A DNA stretch of 64,000 bases from Zhongshania aliphaticivorans (GCF_902705855.1 NZ_CACSIJ010000001.1:1-64000); one strand, 5' to 3'. Counted from the stretch's first letter, positions 54,469 through 63,713 are shown. Notes: generated by a model not told the origin, from the letters alone. A program made the numbers and translations.

Positions 54469-55400
54469 ATATATACGATACGATTAAAACACCCATTATT
54501 AATGCCATTTTCTACGCCACAATTTGTTTTTCAGTATTAGTCGCCCATGCCGAAAGTGGACATGGCGATGAAGAAGATCATGACGAGGGCCACATTGAAC
54601 TCTCTCAAGAGCAAATGAAGCACGCGGGTATCGGCCTAGCCCAAGTTGGGCCTGGCGCAATTCGCGAGACATTAGCCGTTTACGGGGTTATTACGAGCAA
54701 TGCGGAACAAACCCAAGCCGTCACAGCCCGCTATGACGGCGTCATCCGCGCCGTCAATAAAACCATTGGCGATAACGTCCGCAAAGGTGATGTGCTTGTC
54801 ACTGTTGAGGCGAATGAAAGCTTAAAAACCTATCCTATTTATTCTGCACTTAATGGTGTCATTAGTCAGCGCAACGCCAATATTGGCGAACAGACAAACG
54901 ATAAAACACTGTTTGTTGTTGAAGATTACTCTAGCGTTTGGGTAGATCTTTCCGTGTTCCCCAAAGACATCGCCAAGCTCTCATTGGGGCAAACGGTAAG
55001 GATAAAAAGCACTAACCACGCCAGCACTGGCGAAGGGAGAATTTTCTTTATTGCCACTCAGGGTAACCCTTCTAATCAAGCCACCACAGCGCGCGTCCTG
55101 CTGAACAATGTCGACAATCTATGGAAACCTGGACTTTTTGTTAATGCCGAAATTACCCAAACTGAAACTTCTGCTGCCACTGTTATCAACAATGAAGCTG
55201 TGCAACTGATCGAAGGTGAAACCGTTATTTTCGTGAAAGGAGACGAGGGTTTTGAACCTCGTAATATCACCTTAGGTCGCACAGATGGCGAAGCCAGCGA
55301 AGTACTGCGTGGACTAAAAGTTGGCGAAACATACGTAATCAAAAATAGCTTTGTTTTGAAATCTGAAATGGGCAAGGAGGATGCTGAGCATGGACATTAA
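54465..55400 (+). CDS. czcB: CzcB-type periplasmic adaptor (set 2)
   Basis: A 311-residue adaptor, about 100 residues shorter than the CzcB of set 1 because the extra N-terminal domain is missing. A hydrophobic N-terminus with cleavage near AHAES is followed by a His/Asp/Glu-rich segment (ESGHGDEEDHDEGH) that may bind metal. Lipoyl half-motifs ARYDGVIRAVNKTIGDNVRKGDVL and SALNGVISQRNANIGEQTNDKTLF and a beta-barrel follow. The end is EMGKEDAEHGH. A 89-bp gap without a visible gene separates it from czcA. Confidence 0.86.
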   Translation: MNIYDTIKTPIINAIFYATICFSVLVAHAESGHGDEEDHDEGHIELSQEQMKHAGIGLAQVGPGAIRETLAVYGVITSNAEQTQAVTARYDGVIRAVNKTIGDNVRKGDVLVTVEANESLKTYPIYSALNGVISQRNANIGEQTNDKTLFVVEDYSSVWVDLSVFPKDIAKLSLGQTVRIKSTNHASTGEGRIFFIATQGNPSNQATTARVLLNNVDNLWKPGLFVNAEITQTETSAATVINNEAVQLIEGETVIFVKGDEGFEPRNITLGRTDGEASEVLRGLKVGETYVIKNSFVLKSEMGKEDAEHGH

Positions 55401-55489
55401 TCACATCCACCGCACTGCGAACTCCAACCGCAGCTATTGCCACCAGCACTACGTTATTTCGTGGTGCGAGACCGTAGTAGGGCCTCGCT

Positions 55490-58400
55490 ATGATCGATAA
55501 ACTTATTCATTTTTCAATTGCACGCCGTTGGCTGATCATGTTTTTTACGCTCGCCATTAGTGCACTCGGTGTGTGGAATTATCAAAACCTGCCCATCGAT
55601 GCTGTACCCGATATCACCAATGTACAGGTACAAATTAATACGGGTGCACCCGGTTACTCACCGCTGGAAGTAGAGCAGCGGATTACCTACTTGGTCGAGC
55701 TGGCAATCACCGGATTACCTTACGTAGAGAGTACCCGCTCTTTGTCGAGATATGCGCTCTCTCAGGTCACCGTTGTGTTTGAAAAAGGGACGGACATTTA
55801 CTTTGCCCGCAACTTGATCAATGAACGTTTGCAGCAGGCCAAAAGTGATATGCCCTCGGGCATTGAACCCGTGATGGGGCCAGTAGCGACCGGCCTCGGG
55901 GAGATTTTTCACTACGCGGTGCACGCAGACGACGATGCCCGACAGCCAAACGGCGAGAAATATGATGCGACTGCCTTGCGCACCTTGCAAGATTGGGTCA
56001 TTCGTCCCCAGTTGCGTCTGGTCAATGGTGTGACGGAAATCAACACGATCGGAGGTTTTGAAAAAGAGTTTCACATCACTCCGACCCCTGCGCGACTATT
56101 AACCTTCGGCTTAAGCTTTGATGACTTGGTTGAGGCAATAGAAAAAAACAACGCTAATGTTGGTGCGGGTTACATTGAAAAAAATGGTGAGCAATATCTT
56201 ATTCGCGCACCTGGGCAAGTTGCCGACATTGCTGAACTGGAGAAGATCATCGTCACTCACAAAGACGGTATCCCGATAACAGTAGGAGATATCGCCGACA
56301 TCAGTTTTGGCAAACAGCTCCGTACCGGCGCGGCAACCCGCGATGGGGAAGAAACCGTACTCGGCACCGCCGTGATGCTGTTGGGCGGTAATAGTCGCAG
56401 TGTTTCGGAAGCGGTTTCCGCAAAGCTGGTGGAAATCAATAAAACACTGCCCAAAGGGATCACCGCCGAGCCCGTCTATAACCGAACGGTACTCGTCGAT
56501 AAAACCATTGCAACCGTACAGAAGAACCTACTTGAAGGTGCCGTACTGGTTGTCGTTGTTTTACTAGTCATGCTCGGCAACGTCCGCGCCGCTTTGCTCA
56601 CTGCGATGGTCATTCCGCTGTCAATGCTAATGCTCATGACCGGTATGGTACAAGCCAAAGTCAGTGCTAACTTGATGAGCTTGGGAGCGCTCGATTTTGG
56701 TCTTATTGTCGACGGCGCAGTGATTATTGTTGAGAACTGCATACTAAGACTGGCTGGTAGGCAGCATCAACTCGGCCGCATACTCAAACTGGATGAACGC
56801 TTCCAAACCGTTTTCGCCGCGACACGGGAAGTTTTCACGCCAAGCTTGATCAGCGTTCTGGTGGTGATTTTAGTAAACTTGCCGATCCTCGCTCTCACCG
56901 GCGTGGAGGGGAAAATGTTTACGCCCATGGCCATGGCCGTGATCATCGCCTTATTGTCGGCCTTGGTGCTGTCATTAACCTTTGTGCCCGCTGCAGTCGC
57001 ACTGTTGCTCAGTGGTCATATTGAAGAAAAAGACAACATCATTGTTCGTCAATCAAAACGGGTGTATACCCCAGTTCTGGCGTGGGTACTCAAATTCCGT
57101 TTCAGCGTATTAGCCGGCGCGGTACTGCTAATCATCGCTGTTGGTGGATTGACCATAAAAATGGGCACTGAGTTTATTCCAAACCTGGATGAAGGTGATA
57201 TTGCCATTCAGGCTTTGCGTATTCCCGGCACCAGCCTTACTCAATCCCTCGACATGCAGTTTCGGCTTGAACGCGCTGTACTGGAAATACCGGAAGTAAA
57301 AACCTACTTCTCACGCGTCGGTACCGCAGAGGTTGCCAGTGATCCCATGGGGCCAAACATCTCTGATGGCTATGTGATGCTGAAAGATCGTGCAGACTGG
57401 CCCGACCCCGACAAGTCTAAAGCCCAACTGCTAGAAGATATCCGGCAAAAACTAACGCTCATCCCCGGTAACGCGTTCGAGATTAGCCAACCGATACAGC
57501 TTCGCTTTAATGAACTGATTTCCGGTGTTCGCTCAGACCTAGGCATTAAGATTTACGGCGACGATCTAGATCAGTTATTGAAATCAGGTTCTGAGATTGC
57601 AACGGCGCTTAACGGCGTTGAGGGTGCCGAAGGCGTCAAAGTAGAGCAGGTTTCTGGTTTACCTATATTGTCGGTTGAAGCCAATCGGCCGGCACTATAC
57701 CGCTACGGTCTGAACGTCGCTGATGTCCAAGAGGTATTAGCCGCTGCGACAGGTGGCGAAGAAGCCGGATTAATCTTTGAGGGTGACCAACGGTTTACTA
57801 TCGTCGTACGGGTGGCGGAGGAAATCCGCAACGACTTGCGAGCGCTAGAACGGTTGCCGATACCACTCCCGCAAGGAGGCTACGTACCACTCAATGAAGT
57901 CGCCACGCTCACGCTGGCACCGGGGCCGAATCAAATTTCCCGCGAAAATGGTAAGCGTCGCCTCGTTGTTAGTGCCAACGTACGGGGCCGGGATTTAGGT
58001 GGTTTTGTTGCCGATGTGCAAACTCAAATTGAACGAGAGGTGACCTTGCCGCCCGGATATTGGCTGGAATACGGTGGTACGTTTGAGCAACTCCAATCCG
58101 CAACGGAGCGGTTAAGCCTCTTAGTACCCGTGACACTTGTCATGATTTTTGCCCTACTCATGATGACCTTTGGTTCTGCGAAAGATGCGGCACTCGTATT
58201 CAGCGGTGTGCCACTGGCGCTAACTGGCGGTGTCATTGCGCTTTGGCTGCGTGACATCCCCTTGTCTATCACCGCAGGCGTTGGCTTCATTACGCTATGC
58301 GGTGTTTCGGTACTCACCGGCGTAATGATGGTCTCGGCGTTTAGAGATCAGCTGGTGCAGGGTAATGATATCGATCTATCGATCAAAGAAGGCGCGATGT

Positions 58401-58633
58401 TACGTCTACGGCCGATACTAATGGTCGCGTTGGTAGCCGCGCTCGGATTTCTGCCGATGGCCCTCAACACCAGCACGGGTGCGGAAGTGCAGCGGCCACT
58501 CGCGACGGTGGTTATCGGGGGAATCATCTCCTCTACCCTATTAACCCTACTGGTTTTGCCCGGTTTATACCGTATGGCTTACCGCAAACCAAAAAACATC
58601 CCTGAGAGTGATGAGAGTCAAATGGCATCTTAA
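55490..58633 (+). CDS. czcA: CzcA-type RND divalent-metal efflux pump (set 2)
   Basis: A 1047-residue heavy-metal RND antiporter. TM4 GALDFGLIVDGAVIIVENC has the two Asp and one Glu of CzcA. The periplasmic segments FNELISGVRSDLGIKIYGDDL and GGTFEQLQSATERLSLLVPV match the set 1 CzcA closely. It is expected to export Zn, Co or Cd from the periplasm or cytoplasm. The regulator of this set is the CadR-like protein, whereas set 1 is under the BlaI-type repressor. A 13-bp hairpin follows. Confidence 0.9.
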   Translation: MIDKLIHFSIARRWLIMFFTLAISALGVWNYQNLPIDAVPDITNVQVQINTGAPGYSPLEVEQRITYLVELAITGLPYVESTRSLSRYALSQVTVVFEKGTDIYFARNLINERLQQAKSDMPSGIEPVMGPVATGLGEIFHYAVHADDDARQPNGEKYDATALRTLQDWVIRPQLRLVNGVTEINTIGGFEKEFHITPTPARLLTFGLSFDDLVEAIEKNNANVGAGYIEKNGEQYLIRAPGQVADIAELEKIIVTHKDGIPITVGDIADISFGKQLRTGAATRDGEETVLGTAVMLLGGNSRSVSEAVSAKLVEINKTLPKGITAEPVYNRTVLVDKTIATVQKNLLEGAVLVVVVLLVMLGNVRAALLTAMVIPLSMLMLMTGMVQAKVSANLMSLGALDFGLIVDGAVIIVENCILRLAGRQHQLGRILKLDERFQTVFAATREVFTPSLISVLVVILVNLPILALTGVEGKMFTPMAMAVIIALLSALVLSLTFVPAAVALLLSGHIEEKDNIIVRQSKRVYTPVLAWVLKFRFSVLAGAVLLIIAVGGLTIKMGTEFIPNLDEGDIAIQALRIPGTSLTQSLDMQFRLERAVLEIPEVKTYFSRVGTAEVASDPMGPNISDGYVMLKDRADWPDPDKSKAQLLEDIRQKLTLIPGNAFEISQPIQLRFNELISGVRSDLGIKIYGDDLDQLLKSGSEIATALNGVEGAEGVKVEQVSGLPILSVEANRPALYRYGLNVADVQEVLAAATGGEEAGLIFEGDQRFTIVVRVAEEIRNDLRALERLPIPLPQGGYVPLNEVATLTLAPGPNQISRENGKRRLVVSANVRGRDLGGFVADVQTQIEREVTLPPGYWLEYGGTFEQLQSATERLSLLVPVTLVMIFALLMMTFGSAKDAALVFSGVPLALTGGVIALWLRDIPLSITAGVGFITLCGVSVLTGVMMVSAFRDQLVQGNDIDLSIKEGAMLRLRPILMVALVAALGFLPMALNTSTGAEVQRPLATVVIGGIISSTLLTLLVLPGLYRMAYRKPKNIPESDESQMAS

Positions 58634-58642
58634 TGCTTTACC

Positions 58643-58679
58643 GTCTGGCCATAAGGCTGTGCATTACTTATGGCCAGAC
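58643..58679. repeat. 13-bp inverted repeat after czcA (set 2)
   Basis: The arms GTCTGGCCATAAG (58643-58655) and CTTATGGCCAGAC (58667-58679) are perfect, with an 11-nt loop. No T-run follows, so it is either a weak or factor-dependent terminator or an RNA processing or stabilising hairpin between czcA and the PII-like gene. Confidence 0.6.
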
Positions 58680-58726
58680 AAATCCACAACCATAAATATC
58701 GCTCTACTAATTCATGGAGTACCGTT

Positions 58727-59047
58727 ATGAAACAAATCAAAGCATTTATACACCATGTCAGATCCGCCATTGTAGTTGAAGCATTACGCGATGCCGGCTA
58801 TAAAAATCTAACCCTGCTAGATGTAAAGGGGACGCTAAAACCACTTAGCGAATCCGAACAATCGTATTCAACAGATGCTGGTGTTGTTATTTCTGAGGTT
58901 CGAATCTCACTAGTCTGTGAGGATTCTCAAGTTGATGATGTCACTGGCATTATTCGTACGGCTGGAAGAATTGGCCCACATATCTCCGGCTGGGTTTATG
59001 TTAGCCCCATAGAGCAAGCACTGCCTATAGGCGGGCCGGGTAGCTAA
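58727..59047 (+). CDS. PII-superfamily protein linked to metal efflux
   Basis: A 106-residue protein beginning MKQIKAFIHHVRSAIVVEALRDAG, the PII beta-alpha-beta pattern, and ending HISGWVYVSPIEQALPIGG. The T-loop region (about 38-55) has no uridylylation Tyr in the GlnB context, so nitrogen signalling is unlikely. GGAG lies 8 nt before the ATG, favouring this start over an upstream ATG inside the hairpin. A group of PII-like proteins (called PII-NG) linked to metal RND pumps has been described; this gene fits it by sequence and place. Confidence 0.75.
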   Translation: MKQIKAFIHHVRSAIVVEALRDAGYKNLTLLDVKGTLKPLSESEQSYSTDAGVVISEVRISLVCEDSQVDDVTGIIRTAGRIGPHISGWVYVSPIEQALPIGGPGS

Positions 59048-59153
59048 CAGCGAGATTCGCACCCAAAATCAACTAAATTTTAACTCCGTAGGCAATCATA
59101 GGCTTTTCAATCAAAGCCCTGAAAACTGCTTACGGAATTATTCGAGCGGGAAA

Positions 59154-60188
59154 TTATTTGATGTGATTGTCCGGGACGTTATCAGTGATTACCCCTGTGG
59201 CCCCAGCGATAAGTTGATTAATTACGTCATTTTTAGCACTAACCCCAGCCTCCAACATAGCTATTTTAACGATTGAAGCCTGTTGTTTGGACTGCAGACC
59301 TCCATATTCTTGCCTCAATTTACCGTTTTCTACAGAGTAGGATTCAATTTGTTCTCGGGAGTTGCGTAACTCGATATTTAGTGACTGCTCAGACAATGCT
59401 AATGCCTTTACTCTGCTCTCAAGTTCATTTTTCTCGGATGTCAGGAGACTTAGTGCTTTTTGAGCGGCGCCAAGCTCCGAGATAAAGCGTGAATTATCCT
59501 TGTTTAGCTGCGTGATATCGGATTGCTTAAGCGACAAAGTTTGATTTAAAACGCGATTTTCTGCGTGTAACTGTTGGACTTGCTGCTCGTGCCTGCGTTG
59601 ATCTTGGTCGCGCTGCTCCTGAACTGATTGCCGATAGTGTTCAAGGGCCTCACGATTGTGAAGATGCTTTTCCTCCAGCGACTCAATTTGGGTCTGTTTT
59701 TCCTTGAGTAATGCTGTCAGTTTTGATTCGGTTTGTTTTGCTTCGGCCGCATTTTCTGCAGAATGAGTCAGTGCGATATCCCTACCTTTTAAATCAGTTT
59801 CTAAGCACTCTAACATTTGTAATTGCGAAGCATTTTGTTTGCTCAGTACGTCTAAAGCCTGCTCTGACGCACTATTTTTTGAGAGAAGGTCCTGTAATTG
59901 TTGTTCAAATTTATCTGCTTGCTGCTCAACGATAACGTTCGCCTCCTCCCTTAATCCTGCGGCCAAACGTGTAATAAGCTCCTTAATAGGCTTACTGAGT
60001 AGCTCAACATCGTCCATTCTGGTGGCGGACTCTTCTTCTAATTCTTTGAGGTATCGATGAATAGTGGACTTAGAACCGGTGTTGCCAAGTGCGATCCGTA
60101 TCGTATCTATGGAGGGGTTTTGCCCTTTTTTAAGAACTTCTTCCCGCGCTTTTAAGACCAATGCTTTGTTGATTCCACCCCTAGCCAT
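59154..60188 (-). CDS. KfrA-like DNA-binding coiled-coil protein
   Basis: A 344-residue protein. The N-terminal 55 residues (MARGGINKALVLKAREEVLK, then NPSIDTIRIALGNTGSKSTIHRYLKELEEE) match the KfrA_N DNA-binding domain. The remaining 280 residues are an almost unbroken coiled coil rich in Gln, Glu and Lys. KfrA proteins on plasmids are autorepressors and assist partition; chromosomal versions accompany tyrosine recombinases in integrative elements. It is divergent from the recombinase gene, with a 263-bp shared region, and CTGGAG precedes the ATG. Confidence 0.85.
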   Translation of the reverse strand: MARGGINKALVLKAREEVLKKGQNPSIDTIRIALGNTGSKSTIHRYLKELEEESATRMDDVELLSKPIKELITRLAAGLREEANVIVEQQADKFEQQLQDLLSKNSASEQALDVLSKQNASQLQMLECLETDLKGRDIALTHSAENAAEAKQTESKLTALLKEKQTQIESLEEKHLHNREALEHYRQSVQEQRDQDQRRHEQQVQQLHAENRVLNQTLSLKQSDITQLNKDNSRFISELGAAQKALSLLTSEKNELESRVKALALSEQSLNIELRNSREQIESYSVENGKLRQEYGGLQSKQQASIVKIAMLEAGVSAKNDVINQLIAGATGVITDNVPDNHIK

Positions 60189-60210
60189 AAATCATCTCCA
60201 GTATATTTCG

Positions 60211-60247
60211 TACCATATTACGTATCATGTATATACATACCATATTA
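60211..60247 (-). promoter_or_regulatory. Promoter-proximal direct repeats of the KfrA-like gene
   Basis: TACCATATTA occurs at 60211-60220 and 60238-60247, 27 bp apart. On the minus strand the second copy abuts CTATAAT, a good -10. They may be autoregulatory KfrA sites. Most of this stretch is AT-rich. Confidence 0.45.
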
Positions 60248-60278
60248 TAGCTAGTGCTATTCGCATGATAGTGCTTTG

Positions 60279-60313
60279 ATGACATTAAATAAGGGAGACT
60301 TATTTAATGTCAT
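60279..60313. repeat. 15-bp inverted repeat between the KfrA-like and recombinase genes
   Basis: The arms ATGACATTAAATAAG (60279-60293) and CTTATTTAATGTCAT (60299-60313) are perfect, with a GGAGA spacer. It lies in the divergent promoter region 60189-60451 and is a candidate operator for control of recombinase expression or an accessory recombination site. The remaining 138 bp up to 60451 show nothing else I recognise. Confidence 0.6.
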
Positions 60314-60451
60314 GGCAAAAAAGCGTAATCTTGAGGCTCTTTTCAGTACAGAATCGGCGTTGGCTCAGGTAATCGCGGTGAAGACATGCACGAGTAGGCT
60401 GCCACACGCACGACATTTCTCTGGATAAACTGCCACTATATAAGACACCTA

Positions 60452-61399
60452 ATGACTAACCCCACCGACAGATACATCCATGCCGCGACACGCGAAAACA
60501 CCCGAAAGAGCTACCGCGCAGCAATAGAACACTATGAATCTGTATGGGGTGGCTATCTGCCAGCGACGGCTGATAGCGTCGCGCTCTACCTCGCACACTA
60601 CGCACCGACTTTAGCTATCAACACCCTAAAACTGCGCTTGTCTGGACTTGCTGCGTGGCATAATGACCAAGGCTTTCCTGATCCAACAAAAGCACCTCAC
60701 GTCAAAAAAGTGCTCAAAGGAATAGCAGAACTTCATCCACACAGTGAGGCACAGGCCAAGCCTCTGCAACTTAAAGAGCTCCGTACTGTTGTTATGTGGT
60801 TCGATAGTAATTTGGAATCCGAAGCATGTTCACGGGCTCACCGTCTTAAATTTGTACGTAACAAGGCTCTGTTCCTCATTGGTTTCTGGCGTGCATTTCG
60901 TAGCGATGAGCTAACTCGCATTAGCATCGAGAACGTGACTGTGATGCCAGGAAAAGGACTTGAGATATTTCTTCCGCGAAGCAAAACGGATCGTCGCTCG
61001 CTAGGACGACGCGTTCGCGTACCCGCACTGCAGCAGCCTTGCCCCGTTTCGGCCTACCTAGACTGGGTCAACGAAGCGCAGTTACGAGATGGCCCCCTCT
61101 TCCAAGGTATCAACCGATGGGGGCATCTCCGCGAAAATGCTCTTCATCCTGCCAGTGTCATTTCGATCATTAAGAAAAGCTGCTCAGGTGCAGGTATTTC
61201 TGATTCAAATGACTACAGCAGTCATTCATTGAGGCGTGGATTTGCTACATGGAGCAATACTCAACAGTGGGACATCAAGGCGTTAATGGAATATGTAGGC
61301 TGGAAGGATATTAAGACAGCGTTAAAATATATCGAAGCTGATGATCCTTTTTTAAGTCAATACAACAAAAGCCTAAACTTGCCCGATAACCAAATGTAA
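60452..61399 (+). CDS. Tyrosine-type site-specific recombinase
   Basis: A 315-residue integrase. An N-terminal SAM-like core-binding domain (about 5-95) is followed by the catalytic domain with Arg in FWRAFRSDELTRI (about 149), the HSLRRGFATW box (about 267-276), GWKD at the usual His/Trp position and the nucleophile Tyr in TALKYIEADD (about 298). It should move the island by recombination at the att-like repeat 20 bp past its stop. A 40-codon remnant of a related enzyme lies at 24203-24322. Confidence 0.9.
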   Translation: MTNPTDRYIHAATRENTRKSYRAAIEHYESVWGGYLPATADSVALYLAHYAPTLAINTLKLRLSGLAAWHNDQGFPDPTKAPHVKKVLKGIAELHPHSEAQAKPLQLKELRTVVMWFDSNLESEACSRAHRLKFVRNKALFLIGFWRAFRSDELTRISIENVTVMPGKGLEIFLPRSKTDRRSLGRRVRVPALQQPCPVSAYLDWVNEAQLRDGPLFQGINRWGHLRENALHPASVISIIKKSCSGAGISDSNDYSSHSLRRGFATWSNTQQWDIKALMEYVGWKDIKTALKYIEADDPFLSQYNKSLNLPDNQM

Positions 61400-61418
61400 G
61401 GTCTTCAGGGCAGATTCC

Positions 61419-61441
61419 ACTAAACCAGTTTTGATGCCTTC
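61419..61441. repeat. Att-like direct repeat, right copy
   Basis: The 23-bp sequence begins ACTAAACCAGTTTTGATG and ends CTTC; it differs at two positions from 24318-24340. It overlaps the last seven codons of the XRE regulator gene, so integration here would rebuild the gene's 3' end. Confidence 0.55.
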
Positions 61442-61677
61442 ATAGAGTTGATCATTATATCTAGCCCTTCATGGGGGTCTGCACCAATGAGCTGGCAATA
61501 CTCAATAAACTCTGACAGCTCTATTTTTCTGCGATCCTGCTCCATCTTCCCCAAAACAGAGTGGTGCCGGCCCAGTAATTCTGAAGCCGCACGTAACGAT
61601 AACCCGCTCTCCTCCCGCTGCTGCTTCAACCAGATGCGCAGGTTTTCGTAGTGAACTGTATAGGGAGATGGCTTCAT
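61420..61677 (-). CDS. XRE-type helix-turn-helix repressor
   Basis: An 85-residue protein from the ATG at 61677. The XRE domain (about 18-65) reads LKQQREESGLSLRAASELLGRHHSVLGKMEQDRRKIELSEFIEYC. A longer frame exists but would run through the operator. The gene converges with the recombinase gene and is divergent from the winged-helix-like gene. It is probably a repressor of both, binding the GAGACAA half-sites. Confidence 0.8.
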   Translation of the reverse strand: MKPSPYTVHYENLRIWLKQQREESGLSLRAASELLGRHHSVLGKMEQDRRKIELSEFIEYCQLIGADPHEGLDIMINSMKASKLV

Positions 61678-61725
61678 TGTCTCGATGATAGAGACAATGT
61701 AGAATGTCGCGAAATTCGAGACAAG
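61675..61725. promoter_or_regulatory. Operator/promoter of the XRE gene
   Basis: A perfect 9-bp inverted repeat CATTGTCTC (61675-61683) and GAGACAATG (61691-61699) covers the XRE start codon. A third half-site GAGACAA (61718-61724) coincides with the -35 TTGTCT on the minus strand; TACATT lies 16 bp downstream as -10. Binding would shut off the gene. On the plus strand TATACT (61734-61739) lies only 5 bp before the ATG of the divergent gene. Confidence 0.6.
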
Positions 61726-61744
61726 AAAGACGATATACTGCTTC

Positions 61745-62284
61745 ATGAAAAACATACAAATCAAAGATGCACTTCTTCATGTTTTGAAAAACATGTCAGA
61801 CACACCATTCACCGTTGCTCAGTTGACACAAAAGTATCTCAAGCATCAAGAGACCCAACACAGCTCAAAAAAGGCTGCGCGGCAATATGTCTATCGCAAA
61901 ATGAAATGCTTGATTGAAAATGACCAATTGATCAAGTTGCCGGACGTTAATGGCTGGCCACGTTACCAGTTAACATCTGAATTTCTAGATGTTTCAGTGG
62001 ATCATCTTGCTAATGTAAAAATAAAGGACGACGTTAAAACCAATCGACAACCCGCCGTGTCTGCCCATCGACATGTTTCTTCGCTAAAAGAAAAGCTCAG
62101 CCGTTATAGAACTGAAATGCTTTGCGCTATTGGCGAATCTGAAGAATACAGCGCGCTTTGCAATGAACACCCTGATCTACGTGAGAGCGCACAAGACTTG
62201 TATAACCAGGCTCGTGAACGCAGCGCCACGCTGCTTGGCAAAATGAAAGCGCTTGAAAATATGCTTTCCCAGTATGCAGGGTAG
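61745..62284 (+). CDS. Winged-helix-like protein with C-terminal coiled coil
   Basis: A 179-residue protein. The first 75 residues (KDALLHVLKNM, then FTVAQLTQKYLKHQ, ARQYVYRKMKCLIENDQLIKL, WPRYQLT) look like a winged helix with recognition helix and wing. The C-terminal 80 residues are helical (SLKEKLSRYRTEM, YNQARERSATLLGKMKALENML). There is no clear ribosome site before the ATG, and a TATACT box lies 5 bp upstream, so a leaderless message is possible. It precedes the helicase gene by 4 bp and is probably a regulator or partner of it. The family is not recognised. Confidence 0.6.
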   Translation: MKNIQIKDALLHVLKNMSDTPFTVAQLTQKYLKHQETQHSSKKAARQYVYRKMKCLIENDQLIKLPDVNGWPRYQLTSEFLDVSVDHLANVKIKDDVKTNRQPAVSAHRHVSSLKEKLSRYRTEMLCAIGESEEYSALCNEHPDLRESAQDLYNQARERSATLLGKMKALENMLSQYAG

Positions 62285-62288
62285 CATC

Positions 62289-63713
62289 ATGCAACTTAGA
62301 CGATGGCAATACGAAGCAGTCGAAGCTGCTCTAACGAAGTATGAAACGGAGCACCCTCACTTTCTCTGCTTAGCGACACCAGGTGCCGGGAAAACATTCA
62401 TGGCATCGAGAATCGCCAAAGAATTGATGGATTCAGGGAAAATTGATTTAGTTTTTTGTTTTTCACCCTCAGTCAATGTCGCGACATCATTCCAAGCGTC
62501 AATTGAGTCACAATTAAAATGTAAATTGGATGGATTACTTGGGTCAAAGGGTCGATCCCTTACGTATCAGTCAATGCCCAGCCAAGACCTCTCTTTTTGG
62601 TCTCTCCTGTCTCAATACAAAACATTGGTTATTTTTGATGAAATACATCACTGCGCTGGCGACAATTTGGACAACGCAAATGTCTGGGGTCAAAAAATCA
62701 TCCAACATATTCAAGGGGAGGCAGATTATACGCTCGCTCTATCAGGTACGCCTTGGCGCTCAGATAAAGTCCCCATCGCGCTCTCAAGCTATTGTGTAGG
62801 TGGAGTTATACAGTGTGATTATAGCTACGGATTAGAGCGAGCAATTCAAGATGGTGTATGTCGGATACCTAAGATCATCGCCGTAGACAATGACGAGATC
62901 ACATTATTATCAGGTGACGAGAGGGAGCGCTATAGTTCATTTGCAGAACTCCTTAAGCAATCTAAATGCACCTACCAGCAACTTTTAGATAGTTCTGACT
63001 TGATTACCTATATGATCAAGATCACTGCAAAGAAAATTAACGAGGTTAGAAAAAGGCAACCTAACTCAGGAGCCTTGGTCGTCGCGGCAACAGTCGATCA
63101 TGCGATTAAAATCGCCGAGATTATAAAGCGTGATACCGGAGATTCGGCCCGTGTAGTGACGTATTTACACGATGGCGCACAAGATACCATTCGAGATTTT
63201 CGAGAAGCGAATGATAAGTGGATCGTTTCTGTAGGCATGATTAGCGAAGGTACCGACATCCCTCGTCTAAAAGTATGCTGCCACCTTACGAGGGTGAAGA
63301 CAGAATTGTATTTCAGGCAAGTTTTAGGACGTATATTGCGGTCAACGGGTGTTGAGAAAGATGAAGGATTTTTATTCATTCCGGCCGAACCAAATTTAGT
63401 AGAATACGCAGAACGAGTTGTTGAAAACATACCCGACGCTAACACCATTGCCATCGAACAGATGACCGGAAGTATCACTACAAGCGATAACTCAATTCAA
63501 GTACTGACGCTACCGGAGATAGAGAACGATCCTAAGCCAATTGTAAACGTCAATTTTTCTACCGAGCTATTTCCAGACGATAAAGGGGTTGATCTTTCAG
63601 CATTAACTACACCGACGCTTGCTGAAACTTACGACACGTCGGTTGGCCTATTTGGACGATTTAAGCAGGAAATAATAAATTTTGCGATACAAGACATCGC
63701 CTTTAATCGTTAA
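62289..63713 (+). CDS. Superfamily 2 DEAD/DEAH-type helicase
   Basis: A 474-residue helicase with motif I ATPGAGKTFMA (about 30-40), motif II VIFDEIHH, motif III LSGTPWR, motif V VSVGMISEGTDIPRL and motif VI YFRQVLGRILRS. The lobes resemble those of type III/type I restriction motors, but no nuclease or methylase domain is present. ATG at 62289 fits the 4-bp gap after the winged-helix gene. It travels with the recombinase-adjacent module; a defence or mobility role is possible. Confidence 0.8.
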   Translation: MQLRRWQYEAVEAALTKYETEHPHFLCLATPGAGKTFMASRIAKELMDSGKIDLVFCFSPSVNVATSFQASIESQLKCKLDGLLGSKGRSLTYQSMPSQDLSFWSLLSQYKTLVIFDEIHHCAGDNLDNANVWGQKIIQHIQGEADYTLALSGTPWRSDKVPIALSSYCVGGVIQCDYSYGLERAIQDGVCRIPKIIAVDNDEITLLSGDERERYSSFAELLKQSKCTYQQLLDSSDLITYMIKITAKKINEVRKRQPNSGALVVAATVDHAIKIAEIIKRDTGDSARVVTYLHDGAQDTIRDFREANDKWIVSVGMISEGTDIPRLKVCCHLTRVKTELYFRQVLGRILRSTGVEKDEGFLFIPAEPNLVEYAERVVENIPDANTIAIEQMTGSITTSDNSIQVLTLPEIENDPKPIVNVNFSTELFPDDKGVDLSALTTPTLAETYDTSVGLFGRFKQEIINFAIQDIAFNR

